Origin: Rhizobium etli_C
GTDB lineage: Bacteria; Pseudomonadota; Alphaproteobacteria; Rhizobiales; Rhizobiaceae
Reading direction: 5' to 3' (one strand)
Assembly: GCF_014198605.1 (NCBI RefSeq)
Contig: NZ_JACIHU010000003.1
DNA: 64,000 nt
The notes beneath the pieces were generated by a model that saw only the letters and a program-made list of their open reading frames with translations, did no database searches and had not been told where the DNA came from. The translations under genes were made by a program, and so were the position numbers. Positions 45,992 to 54,666 of this stretch are shown piece after piece. How positions within the stretch are numbered: the stretch's first letter is position 1; each line of letters begins with the position of its first letter.

Positions 45992-46654
45992 TCACGATCC
46001 GATCGCACCCTTGATCAAAGTCTTGGCGTCCTCGCTGTCCCAGGCGGCGGGTCCGTTCATGGCGGAGATCAGGCAGCCCTTGTCATCGAGCAGCAGCGTC
46101 ACCGGCAGGCCGAAGGCGAGACCTTCCTTCTTCAGGCTATTGAAGACGCCGATCGTATTGTCGCGATAAAGCTGCAGCGCATCGACGCCCGTCTCGGCCA
46201 GGAAAGTCTTCGGCTTTTCGTCATCACCGGTATCGATATTGACCGGCACGACCTGGAACTTGTCGCCGCCCATCTGCTTTTCCAGCGCGTTCAGCGCCGG
46301 CATCTCTTCGCGGCAGGGCACGCACCACGTGGCCCAGAGATTGAGCAGCACGGTCTTGCCGGCGAAATGGTCGAGCGTCAGCGGCTTGCCGTCAGGGCCG
46401 TTGAAGGACACCCCGGTCAGCTTGCGCGGCTCATTGGCGGCGACCATCGCGGCAACCTGCCCCTTCATTAGCGGCGCCAAAGTGGCGGCACGTTCCCGCG
46501 CCAGCGGGCATTCGGCCGAAGCGGTATCGCCGACGCCATTGCCAATCCCCGTCTCCTTCACGTATACCGCTGCCGCACCGGCAACAACGCCTGCAACGGC
46601 GGCGATTGCGATCAGTTTTACCGACGGCAGACCGAAGGGTTTTTTTGTCGTCAT
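45992..46654 (-). CDS. tlpA: TlpA-type periplasmic thiol:disulfide oxidoreductase
   Basis: The 220-residue protein has an N-terminal membrane anchor (KLIAIAAVAGVVAGAAAVYV) and a thioredoxin-like periplasmic domain with WATWCVPCREEMPAL, the active-site CVPC at about residue 114. TlpA proteins reduce cytochrome-oxidase copper sites and participate in cytochrome c and cytochrome aa3 maturation in rhizobia. ATG 46654 follows GGAG. It is divergent from argH with 23 bases between starts. Confidence 0.9.
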   Translation of the reverse strand: MTTKKPFGLPSVKLIAIAAVAGVVAGAAAVYVKETGIGNGVGDTASAECPLARERAATLAPLMKGQVAAMVAANEPRKLTGVSFNGPDGKPLTLDHFAGKTVLLNLWATWCVPCREEMPALNALEKQMGGDKFQVVPVNIDTGDDEKPKTFLAETGVDALQLYRDNTIGVFNSLKKEGLAFGLPVTLLLDDKGCLISAMNGPAAWDSEDAKTLIKGAIGS

Positions 46655-46677
46655 TTCATTCTCCAGGACGGGCATCC

Positions 46678-48081
46678 ATGGCCGAGAGCAACACGGACAC
46701 CAAATCCTCCAACCAGATGTGGGGTGGGCGCTTCGCCTCCGGCCCGGACGCGATCATGGAGGAGATAAATGCCTCGATCGGTTTCGACAAGAAGCTATTC
46801 GCGCAGGATATCCGCGGTTCCATCGCCCATGCGACGATGCTCGCCCATCAGGGGATTATTTCGGCCGAGGATAAGGACAAGATCGTTCACGGGCTAAACA
46901 CGATCCTGTCAGAAATCGAAAGCGGCAATTTCGAATTCTCGCGCCGGCTCGAAGATATCCATATGAACATCGAAGCGCGCCTGGCGACTCTGATCGGACC
47001 GGCCGCCGGCCGGCTGCACACCGCCCGCTCGCGCAACGATCAGGTGGCGCTCGACTTCCGCCTCTGGGTGAAGGAAGAGCTCGAGAAGACCGAGAAGATG
47101 CTGACCGGCCTGATTGCCGCCTTCCTAGACCGCGCCGAGGAACATGCCGAAAGCGTCATGCCGGGCTTCACCCATTTGCAGACCGCCCAGCCCGTCACCT
47201 TCGGTCATCACTGCATGGCCTATGTCGAAATGTTCGGCCGTGACCGCTCGCGCGTGCGTCATGCCATCGAACATCTGGACGAAAGCCCGATCGGTGCGGC
47301 CGCCCTTGCCGGCACCGGTTATCCGATCGACCGCCACATGACCGCCAAGGCGCTCGGTTTCCGCGAGCCGACCCGCAATTCCATCGACACGGTTTCCGAC
47401 CGGGATTTCGCCATCGAATTCCTGGCAATCGCCGCGATCACAGGCATGCATCTGTCGCGCCTGGCCGAAGAGATCGTCATCTGGTCGACGCCGCAGTTCG
47501 GTTTCGTGCGCCTCTCCGACGCTTTCTCGACCGGCTCCTCGATCATGCCGCAGAAGAAGAACCCGGATGCGGCCGAACTGGTGCGCGCCAAGACCGGCCG
47601 CATCAACGGCTCGCTGATCGCACTGCTGACGATCATGAAGGGCCTGCCGCTCGCCTATTCCAAGGACATGCAGGAAGACAAGGAACAGGTCTTCGACGCA
47701 GCCGAGAGCCTGGAACTGGCGATCGCCGCCATGACCGGCATGGTGCGCGACATGACCGTCAACACCGCGCGCATGAAGGCGGCCGCCGGCTCCGGCTTCT
47801 CGACGGCGACCGACCTTGCCGACTGGCTGGTGCGCGAAGCCGGCCTGCCGTTCCGCGATGCCCATCACGTGACCGGCCGCGCCGTCGCGCTGGCCGAAAG
47901 CAAGGGCTGCGACCTGGCCGAGCTGCCGCTCGCCGACCTGCAGGCGATCCATTCCGCGATCACCGACAAGGTCTATGACGTGCTGACGGTCGAAGCCTCG
48001 GTCGCCAGCCGCAAGAGCTTCGGCGGCACGGCCCCCTCCGAGGTGCGCAAGCAGATCGCCTTCTGGCGCGCCCGCAACTGA
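46678..48081 (+). CDS. argH: Argininosuccinate lyase
   Basis: ArgH splits argininosuccinate into arginine and fumarate, the last step of arginine synthesis. The 467-residue protein has the superfamily signature GSSIMPQKKNPD (near residue 287), the HTARSRNDQVALDFRLWV block and the DLADWLV motif. ATG 46678 is used instead of an earlier frame start because the MAESNTDTKSSNQMWGGRFAS beginning fits the family and an AGGACG lies 8 bases before. Confidence 0.97.
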   Translation: MAESNTDTKSSNQMWGGRFASGPDAIMEEINASIGFDKKLFAQDIRGSIAHATMLAHQGIISAEDKDKIVHGLNTILSEIESGNFEFSRRLEDIHMNIEARLATLIGPAAGRLHTARSRNDQVALDFRLWVKEELEKTEKMLTGLIAAFLDRAEEHAESVMPGFTHLQTAQPVTFGHHCMAYVEMFGRDRSRVRHAIEHLDESPIGAAALAGTGYPIDRHMTAKALGFREPTRNSIDTVSDRDFAIEFLAIAAITGMHLSRLAEEIVIWSTPQFGFVRLSDAFSTGSSIMPQKKNPDAAELVRAKTGRINGSLIALLTIMKGLPLAYSKDMQEDKEQVFDAAESLELAIAAMTGMVRDMTVNTARMKAAAGSGFSTATDLADWLVREAGLPFRDAHHVTGRAVALAESKGCDLAELPLADLQAIHSAITDKVYDVLTVEASVASRKSFGGTAPSEVRKQIAFWRARN

Positions 48082-48087
48082 AAGAAA

Positions 48088-48111
48088 GGCGAAGCGAAAC
48101 GCCGCTTCGCC
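48088..48111. terminator. Hairpin after argH
   Basis: Arms GGCGAAGCG and CGCTTCGCC around a 6-base loop start 7 bases after the argH stop and run into CTTCCCCC. It has no T run, so its strength is unclear. Confidence 0.5.
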
Positions 48112-48235
48112 CTTCCCCCGCACGGGGAAAGACCGTCCAACAATCAGGGTGCACAAGGCGGAGAAACTTCGCTATGAAGATGTTCCATCGTTCGGAATGA
48201 ACGATGTCCGTCATATCTCGTACAAGAGGATATCC

Positions 48236-48430
48236 ATGCAGAAGAGCTTGCCGCACCTCATTCGCTTGACGGCAGTCATCGCCGTCATCGGCCTTGCCGT
48301 TGCCGGATGCGGGCGTAAGGGCGACCTCGACCCGCCGAGTGCTGCGGCAACGAAAGAAGGCGACGTTTCCAAGCCGACGAAACAGCCGGGAACCGTTGAC
48401 AAGCCCTTCCTTCTCGATCCTCTTCTTTAA
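48236..48430 (+). CDS. LptM-like small lipoprotein
   Basis: The 64-residue protein has a signal peptide ending in the lipobox LAVAGCGRKGDL (lipid-modified Cys at about residue 21) and a short soluble Ser/Lys/Pro-rich tail. It matches the YifL/LptM type that helps mature the lipopolysaccharide exporter LptD, which in many proteobacteria also lies before lysA. Start at 48236 is used (48149 is earlier in the same frame). It is 11 bases from lysA and 154 bases after argH. Confidence 0.85.
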   Translation: MQKSLPHLIRLTAVIAVIGLAVAGCGRKGDLDPPSAAATKEGDVSKPTKQPGTVDKPFLLDPLL

Positions 48431-48441
48431 GGCATAAGCCC

Positions 48442-49710
48442 GTGAACCACTTCGAGCACCGCGACGGCATCCTTCACGCCGAGAACGTTCCCGTTCCCGA
48501 GATCGCCAAGGCGGTCGGCACGCCGTTTTACGTCTATTCCACCGCGACCCTGGAACGCCATTACCGGGTCTTCTCCGAAGCCTTCGCCGATATGGACTCG
48601 ATGGTCTGCTACGCGATGAAGGCGAATTCGAACCAGGCGGTGCTGAAGACGCTGGGGCGCCTCGGCGCCGGCATCGACGTCGTCTCGGAAGGGGAACTGC
48701 GCCGCGCGCTGGCAGCCGACATTCCGGCAAGCCGCATCATGTTTTCAGGCGTCGGCAAGACCCCATCCGAGATGGATTTCGCGCTCGAGGCCGGCATCTA
48801 CTGCTTCAACGTCGAATCCGAACCCGAGCTCGAAATCCTCAACCAGCGCGCCGTCAGCGCCGGAAAGAAGGCTCCCGTCTCCTTCCGTATCAACCCAGAT
48901 GTCGACGCAAAGACGCATTCGAAGATCTCGACCGGCAAGAAGGAAAACAAGTTCGGCATCTCCTGGGAACGCGCCCGCGCGATCTACGCCCATGCCGCCA
49001 AGCTGCCCGGCATCGAGGTCACCGGCATCGACATGCATATCGGCAGCCAGATCACCGAGCTGCAGCCCTTCGATGACGCTTTCAAGCTGCTGCGCGACCT
49101 TGTCGCGACGCTCCGCGCCGACGGCCACACGATCGATCATGTCGATATCGGAGGCGGCCTCGGCGTCCCCTATAAGGACGACAACAATCCGCCGCCACTG
49201 CCGGATGCCTATGCAGCGATCGTCAAGAACCAGCTGCACGATCTGGACTGCAAGGTCATCACCGAGCCCGGCCGCCTGATCGTCGGCAATGCCGGTATTC
49301 TGGTGACCGAGGTGCTTTATGTGAAGGACGGCGGCGAGAAGACCTTCGTCATCGTCGACGGCGCGATGAATGATCTCATTCGCCCGACGCTCTACGAGGC
49401 CTATCACGAAATCCGCCCGGTGACGATTTCGGCGGCGAATGCGCCGCGCATCCGCGCCGACGTCGTCGGCCCCGTCTGCGAGACCGGCGACTATCTGGCG
49501 CTCGACCGCGAAATGGCGATGCCGAAGCCCGGCGATCTGCTGGCCGTCAGCACTGCCGGCGCCTATGGCGCCGTCCAGGCCGGCACCTATAACAGCCGCC
49601 TGCTGGTCCCCGAAGTTCTGGTCAAGGGCAGCGATTTCCATGCGATACGACCGCGTAGAACCTATGCCGAGCTGATCAGCCTCGATTCGGTTCCGGCTTG
49701 GCTCGACTGA
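48442..49710 (+). CDS. lysA: Diaminopimelate decarboxylase
   Basis: LysA converts meso-diaminopimelate to lysine using pyridoxal phosphate. The 422-residue protein has the PLP-binding Lys in YAMKANSN (near residue 59), the phosphate-binding GGGLGVPY and the C-terminal catalytic block VCETGDYLA. With lysC at 11 kb, two genes of the lysine route are in this window but apart. It follows the lipoprotein gene by 11 bases. Confidence 0.97.
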   Translation: MNHFEHRDGILHAENVPVPEIAKAVGTPFYVYSTATLERHYRVFSEAFADMDSMVCYAMKANSNQAVLKTLGRLGAGIDVVSEGELRRALAADIPASRIMFSGVGKTPSEMDFALEAGIYCFNVESEPELEILNQRAVSAGKKAPVSFRINPDVDAKTHSKISTGKKENKFGISWERARAIYAHAAKLPGIEVTGIDMHIGSQITELQPFDDAFKLLRDLVATLRADGHTIDHVDIGGGLGVPYKDDNNPPPLPDAYAAIVKNQLHDLDCKVITEPGRLIVGNAGILVTEVLYVKDGGEKTFVIVDGAMNDLIRPTLYEAYHEIRPVTISAANAPRIRADVVGPVCETGDYLALDREMAMPKPGDLLAVSTAGAYGAVQAGTYNSRLLVPEVLVKGSDFHAIRPRRTYAELISLDSVPAWLD

Positions 49711-49873
49711 CGAGGCCATCACTTTTTGGCGAATAAACGTGAAAAGCCGGTATTGCCGGCCGCTCGCCCTCGCCTTCGCCACAAAGAGTGTTATCCTTGT
49801 CAGCCATGAGCGTATTGCCCCGCAATCGCCGGAAGCGCCCTCTGTTCCACGTCAGATCGCGGAGACCGGACCG

Positions 49874-52525
49874 ATGACAAGCCCCTTCAGGCAGAAGAAA
49901 GGTGCATTTGCGCTCCGCCCTGCCCTTGCCCGGCTGGTGACGACGAAACGTCTGCTGGCGCGCATCGTGCTTTTTTGCGAGCAGCTGCTGCCGCCTCTGT
50001 TGCCGGTCCTGTCGGTCGCCGCCCTTTATCTCTCCGCCTCCTGGTTCGGCGTCTTCCGCAGCGTGCCGGACTGGTTGCGCATCTTTCTGCTGATCGCTTT
50101 CGCTCTCGCTTTGCTTGTCGCGCTCCTTCCCTTCCGCAATCTGCGCTGGCCGAGGATCGCCGAAGCCGACCGCATGCTGGAAGAACGCAACGGCTTGCCG
50201 CACCAACCGGTCACCGTCCAGGAAGACGAACCGGCCTTCGATGCGCCCTTCGCCCGGGCGCTTTGGCGCGAGCACCAGCTGCGCATGGCCGAAAAGATCG
50301 CAGCGCTCGACGCCGGCATGCCGAGGCCTGACATTGCCGGGCATGACCGTTTCGCCCTTCGCGCCATTCCGGCGCTGCTTGTCGTCACGGCCTTTGCTTA
50401 TTCGCTGTCGATCAATGGCGGTTCGGTCAGTGACGCATTGCAGGCAGCACCCGAACAGGTGACGGTCGATCCGGCGGTGCGCATCGACGCCTGGGTGACG
50501 CCGCCCTCCTATACCGGCCGCGCGCCGGTCTACCTGACCGCCGACGGCAGTGAACAGACGCCGATCGGCATTCCGCAGTTTTCCGCTCTCACCGTACGCG
50601 TTAGCGGCGGCAAGACGGCCGAAAAGGTCGTGTTCCGCAAAGCGAACGGTCAGACGCAGGAGATCGCCGTGCAGGCGGACGCAAGCCCGCGCCAGACTGC
50701 TGCGACGGCCGGCAACCAGCCGGATGCCGCACCGGCCGGCCAGGCCGCCATCGCGCAGACGCATGCAATGAAGCTCGAAGAGAACGGCACGCTCGAAGTC
50801 AACGGCCGCCGCTGGGGCTTCGACATCCTTCCCGACAAGGCGCCGGAAATTGCATTTGACGGCTTGCCGAAGCCCAGCGTCAATGGCGCGCTTGAAATTG
50901 GTTTCACCGTCAAGGACGACTACGGCGTCCAGGAGGCTCATGCGGAGATCGTACCGCTCGAAACCGATCCGAAAGCAACGCCTCTTTACCCATTGCCGGA
51001 GTACAGGCTGGATATCCCCCGCCGTAACGCCCGTGACGCCAAGGGTGTGACCAGCCGGAATCTGACCGAACATCCGCTCGCCGGCAAACGCGTGCGCGTG
51101 ACGCTTGTTGCCAAGGACGGAGCCGGCCAGACCGGCCGCAGCCCGCCGCACGAGATGACGCTGCCGTCGCGGCCCTTCAACGAGCCGCTTGCCGCGGCCG
51201 TCGCCGAGGAACGGCAGGTTTTCGCCCTCGACACCCGCAAGATGCCCCAGGCGATCGCGCTGAATGAAGCGCTGACAATCCGTCCTGAGGAGACCATCCC
51301 CAAACTCACCAACTACCTGTTGCTGGAATCCGCCTTGGCGCGCATGAAGCTCGCAAAGAGCGAGGAAGCGCTGAAGGATACGGCCCAATATCTCTGGGAA
51401 ATAGCTCTCGGCATGGAGGACGGCGACCTTTCCCTTGCCGAGCGCAAGCTGCGCCAGGCCCAGCAGAATCTTGCCGATGCGTTGAACCGCAACGCGCCGG
51501 ACGAAGAGATCAAGAAGCTGATGGACGAACTGCGCAAGGCGATGCAGGACTATCTGAGCGAGCTTGCCGAGCGCATGCAGAATGCGCCGATGCAGCCGAA
51601 CCAGAACGCCCAGAACTTCCTGCGCCAGCAGGATCTGGAACGGATGATGGACCAGATCGAGAATCTCGCCCGCTCCGGCAACCGCGACGCGGCCCAGCAG
51701 ATGCTGTCGGAATTGCAGCGCATGATGAACAATCTGCAGGCAGGCAGGCCGCAGCGCGGCCAGCAGAGCCAGGAGAACAGTGAGGCGCGCAAGCAGATCG
51801 ACAAGCTCGGTCAAATCCTGCGCGACCAGCAGAAGCTGATGGAACAGACCTTCCGCCTCGATCAGCAGCTCAAGGACCGCCTGCAGCGCGGCGAACCCGA
51901 TATGGGCGAAAACGATCCGCTGCTCGACGAGATGCTCCCCGGCGAAAACGGCGAGCCGCAGGAGCAGCAACAGGGCCAGCAAGGCCAGGAAGGCCAGCAG
52001 CCCTCCGACCAGATGACGGCCGAGCAACTGCGCGAGGCGCTGAAACAGCTGCGCGCCCAACAGGATGGGCTCGGCAAGCAGCTGGGTGAATTGCAGAAAA
52101 AGCTCGGCGAAATGGGCATGAAGCCCGGCCCCGGCTTCGGCCAGGCGCAACGCGAGATGGAAGGCGCCGGCCGCGAACTCGGCCAGGGCCGCGGCCAACC
52201 GGCCATCGAAAACCAGGGCCGCGCGCTGGAAGCGCTTCGCCAGGGCGCCCGTGACATGATGAACCAGATGATGCAGGCGCAGCAGGGCCAGCAGGGGCAA
52301 GGCCCCAATGGCCAGGTCGGCCAGGGCGATCAGAACGGCCGCGATCCGCTCGGACGGCCACGCATGAGCGAGAGATATATCGAGGACGACGGGGTGAAGG
52401 TGCCTGACGAAATCGACGTTCAGCGGGCGCGTGAAATCCTCGATGCGATCCGCGAAAAGCTCGGCAACAATCCGCCGCAGGAAATGGAACGGCGATATCT
52501 CGAACGGCTGCTCGATATTCAGTAG
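49874..52525 (+). CDS. TIGR02302 / DUF4175 family membrane protein
   Basis: Function unknown. The 883-residue protein has three membrane helices in the first 180 residues (about 30-60, 68-88 and 157-178), a central domain of about 450 residues with beta-rich content, then two long helical stretches with Gln-rich low complexity: about residues 695-712 (rich in EQQQGQQGQEGQQ) and about 801-820 (QAQQGQQGQG). It ends with EMERRYLERLLDIQ. It is a Rhizobiales-typical gene right after lysA, with start 49874 backed by GGAGACC. The role may be envelope-related, but that is inference. Confidence 0.88.
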   Translation: MTSPFRQKKGAFALRPALARLVTTKRLLARIVLFCEQLLPPLLPVLSVAALYLSASWFGVFRSVPDWLRIFLLIAFALALLVALLPFRNLRWPRIAEADRMLEERNGLPHQPVTVQEDEPAFDAPFARALWREHQLRMAEKIAALDAGMPRPDIAGHDRFALRAIPALLVVTAFAYSLSINGGSVSDALQAAPEQVTVDPAVRIDAWVTPPSYTGRAPVYLTADGSEQTPIGIPQFSALTVRVSGGKTAEKVVFRKANGQTQEIAVQADASPRQTAATAGNQPDAAPAGQAAIAQTHAMKLEENGTLEVNGRRWGFDILPDKAPEIAFDGLPKPSVNGALEIGFTVKDDYGVQEAHAEIVPLETDPKATPLYPLPEYRLDIPRRNARDAKGVTSRNLTEHPLAGKRVRVTLVAKDGAGQTGRSPPHEMTLPSRPFNEPLAAAVAEERQVFALDTRKMPQAIALNEALTIRPEETIPKLTNYLLLESALARMKLAKSEEALKDTAQYLWEIALGMEDGDLSLAERKLRQAQQNLADALNRNAPDEEIKKLMDELRKAMQDYLSELAERMQNAPMQPNQNAQNFLRQQDLERMMDQIENLARSGNRDAAQQMLSELQRMMNNLQAGRPQRGQQSQENSEARKQIDKLGQILRDQQKLMEQTFRLDQQLKDRLQRGEPDMGENDPLLDEMLPGENGEPQEQQQGQQGQEGQQPSDQMTAEQLREALKQLRAQQDGLGKQLGELQKKLGEMGMKPGPGFGQAQREMEGAGRELGQGRGQPAIENQGRALEALRQGARDMMNQMMQAQQGQQGQGPNGQVGQGDQNGRDPLGRPRMSERYIEDDGVKVPDEIDVQRAREILDAIREKLGNNPPQEMERRYLERLLDIQ

Positions 52526-52534
52526 GCGCTCAAG

Positions 52535-52576
52535 CGCGTAACCCCGAAAATCGCAATCGATTTTCGGGGTTACGCG
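52535..52576. terminator. Perfect 19-bp palindrome between the DUF4175 gene and cpdR
   Basis: CGCGTAACCCCGAAAATCG pairs perfectly with CGATTTTCGGGGTTACGCG around a CAAT loop. It lies between two convergent genes, 10 bases after the left stop and 26 before the right one. A bidirectional terminator is likely, though no T-tract follows, and the unusual length and perfection also fit a small repeated palindrome. Confidence 0.7.
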
Positions 52577-52601
52577 TGAAATTCCGAAGAGTGAACGCGC
52601 T

Positions 52602-52961
52602 TTAAGCGACGAGCGCCCGGGCAACCGCCTTGCGGATATCGGGAAGCGCGAATGGTTTGGCGACGACATCGATGATCTTTTCGGCAAGATCGTCGGCGCG
52701 TTCGCGCTGCTCGGCATAGCCGGTCATCAGCAGGATCTTCAGGCCGGGAAAGGCATCCTTGGCCTGGTGGGCGAGCTCGATGCCGTCCATCACAGGCATG
52801 CGGATGTCGGAAAGCAGCAGGTCGTACATCCCATCCTTCAGCTTCTCCAGCCCCTCGGCGCCATCGGCCGCTTCATCCGTCTCGTGACCGTCGAGCCTGA
52901 GCGCCCGGGCTACGAAAGACCGCAGGGAGTCCTCGTCTTCCGTAATCAGAATTCTTGCCAT
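52602..52961 (-). CDS. cpdR: Single-domain response regulator CpdR
   Basis: CpdR controls delivery of substrates to ClpXP and so regulates cell-cycle proteolysis; in Rhizobium-type bacteria it affects division and bacteroid differentiation. The 119-residue protein is only a receiver domain, with acidic residues at positions 8-11, the phosphoacceptor Asp52 in LLLSDIRMPVMDG and the Thr in LLMTGYAEQRE. It is small and lacks an output domain, as expected. Identification rests on my recollection of the rhizobial CpdR1 sequence. Confidence 0.85.
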   Translation of the reverse strand: MARILITEDEDSLRSFVARALRLDGHETDEAADGAEGLEKLKDGMYDLLLSDIRMPVMDGIELAHQAKDAFPGLKILLMTGYAEQRERADDLAEKIIDVVAKPFALPDIRKAVARALVA

Positions 52962-53141
52962 ATGTGCATTGCTCCGTCTTCAGCCCCGCGACGGAAATCA
53001 CCAGACTTTCCTTTTCGATCGGTAAAGATGGCGAAGCGATGGACGGGATGGTTAACAACCCGTCTCGAGCGGCAGCACGGCGCGGCGCCTCTTTCAGACG
53101 TGCTAGAGCCTTTTCTAAGGCGCTGCAGTACTCCCGATCAT

Positions 53142-53684
53142 TCAGGCGTCGCCGGTCACCACGCCGACGAAGGGCAGTTCACGAAAAGCATAGGCGACAT
53201 CCATACCGTAGCCGACGACGAAATAGTCGGGGCATTCGAAGCCGACATAATCGGCCTCCAGCTTTTCCTTGCGCTTGACGCGCTTGTCGAGCAGCACGGC
53301 GATCGTGACGTTGCGTGCGCCACGCTCGAACAGCAACTCCTTGGCAAAAAGCAGCGTCCGGCCGGATTCGAGGATATCGTCGATCAACAGCACGTCGCGG
53401 CCATGCACATCGCTGTCGATATCCTTGACGATGCGCACGCCCTGCGAGACCGTACCGCTGCCATAGCTCGACAGCGTGATGAACTCGACCTCCGGGGCAA
53501 GCCCGGTGTCATGCAGGGCGCGAATCAGGTCGGCGGCGAAGATGAAGGAGCCCTTGAGCACGGCGATGACGAGCAGGTCCTTGGTCGGACCGTTGGCGAT
53601 CTCCCGCGCCATCGCATGATTGCGTTCGGCAATCTGTTCGGCGGTGAAGAGCGGCTCGATATTTTTTCCGCGCACGACAGGCAT
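53142..53684 (-). CDS. hpt: Hypoxanthine phosphoribosyltransferase
   Basis: This 180-residue purine-salvage enzyme makes IMP (and possibly GMP) from hypoxanthine/guanine and PRPP. The PRPP-binding loop VLLIDDILESGRT lies near residue 100. The ATG at 53684 begins MPVVRGKNIEPLFTAEQI; the frame extends to 53777 without further similarity. It is 180 bases upstream of cpdR on the same strand. Confidence 0.93.
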   Translation of the reverse strand: MPVVRGKNIEPLFTAEQIAERNHAMAREIANGPTKDLLVIAVLKGSFIFAADLIRALHDTGLAPEVEFITLSSYGSGTVSQGVRIVKDIDSDVHGRDVLLIDDILESGRTLLFAKELLFERGARNVTIAVLLDKRVKRKEKLEADYVGFECPDYFVVGYGMDVAYAFRELPFVGVVTGDA

Positions 53685-53815
53685 AGGGGCTTCTCCATGA
53701 AAAGAAGGGTAAGCCGTTAGCACATATGCGCGCTTGAAACAGCCTCGCCGGCTAGAAATTAACCGGATTGGCACCACCTGCGGCAGGAATTGGCAGTGGC
53801 GTGCCCGTGGTGGCT

Positions 53816-54460
53816 CTATGGCAGGAAGGAAAGCCGAACCTCCGGCATCTTTCCGCCGGCATGCTGGACGCGCGCTGAAAAGCCCCGGCTCTGGCCGCTA
53901 TAGATGACGTCAACAGGCGGGTTGATGACGATGCTCGCGGTCAGCCGCTCGTCGGTCACGAGATCGGCGCGGATCGGTTGCAGCGTCTGCGTCGTGCCGC
54001 TGTCGTTTTCGATGATGCCGTTGATGACAAGCACGCGCATGCCGTTCGCGTCACGCGGCGTCGCGGTCACATGGGTGAAATGCAGCGGCGCTCCGGAATA
54101 GGCTCGGCCGCCCGACAGGCCGGAGAAGCCGCCCGCAAGGCCGAAGACGAGCACGGCAAGCGCCAGCACCAACACTGCGAAACTGCGCATCGACGCGCGC
54201 TGCAGCCAGGTCTCCGCCTCCCGCAGAAGAGAAGCGGCCATCGCCGGCCGAAGCGGCGGCTGAGCGGCGCCTTCCCGCTTGCGGTTGTCGTTATGGGTCC
54301 TCGCGGTGAACTCCCGCGGCCGCGCCTTGCCGAGCGTGACGAATTCGGCGTCGGCAATATCGGCAGGGCGCTGATTGCGGTACTGGCGGCTTGCGGGCTC
54401 GGGCGGCAGGAAATCATAGGCCTGGCCCGGTGTCCGGCGGCTGAAGAAGGATGCTTCCAT
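53816..54460 (-). CDS. Single-pass membrane protein with DUF3426-like C-terminus
   Basis: The 214-residue protein has an Arg/Pro-rich cytoplasmic N-terminus of about 100 residues, one membrane helix near residues 92-112 (SFAVLVLALAVLVFGLAGG) and a periplasmic domain that looks like DUF3426 (block ANGMRVLVINGIIENDSGTT). Relatives often carry an N-terminal zinc ribbon, which is absent here. It is divergent from ftsE and ends 131 bases before hpt, so it may be related to cell division; the function is unknown. Confidence 0.75.
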   Translation of the reverse strand: MEASFFSRRTPGQAYDFLPPEPASRQYRNQRPADIADAEFVTLGKARPREFTARTHNDNRKREGAAQPPLRPAMAASLLREAETWLQRASMRSFAVLVLALAVLVFGLAGGFSGLSGGRAYSGAPLHFTHVTATPRDANGMRVLVINGIIENDSGTTQTLQPIRADLVTDERLTASIVINPPVDVIYSGQSRGFSARVQHAGGKMPEVRLSFLP

Positions 54461-54666
54461 GGTGGCTGCCTCGCAGATGTCCACATGGTTTCGCTGCCAG
54501 CGCTAATCTTGGCATTGAAACGAATCCTGCTCAGTCGTAAATTTTAATAGTTAATGCTTCGCAAAGATTGCCATCAAACGGGCGTCTTTCCGGCAAAATT
54601 TACCGGCTGTTAACGGTGTTGGTTAACAAGTCGCACGGTGAAACCCACAACAGACTGAGCTGCCCG

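Noticed and set aside
49676..52717. About 1000-residue antisense frame opposite the DUF4175 gene
   Set aside because: The composition is Leu/Ala/Arg-rich with no fold signature; the plus-strand gene has a clean start and ribosome-binding site.
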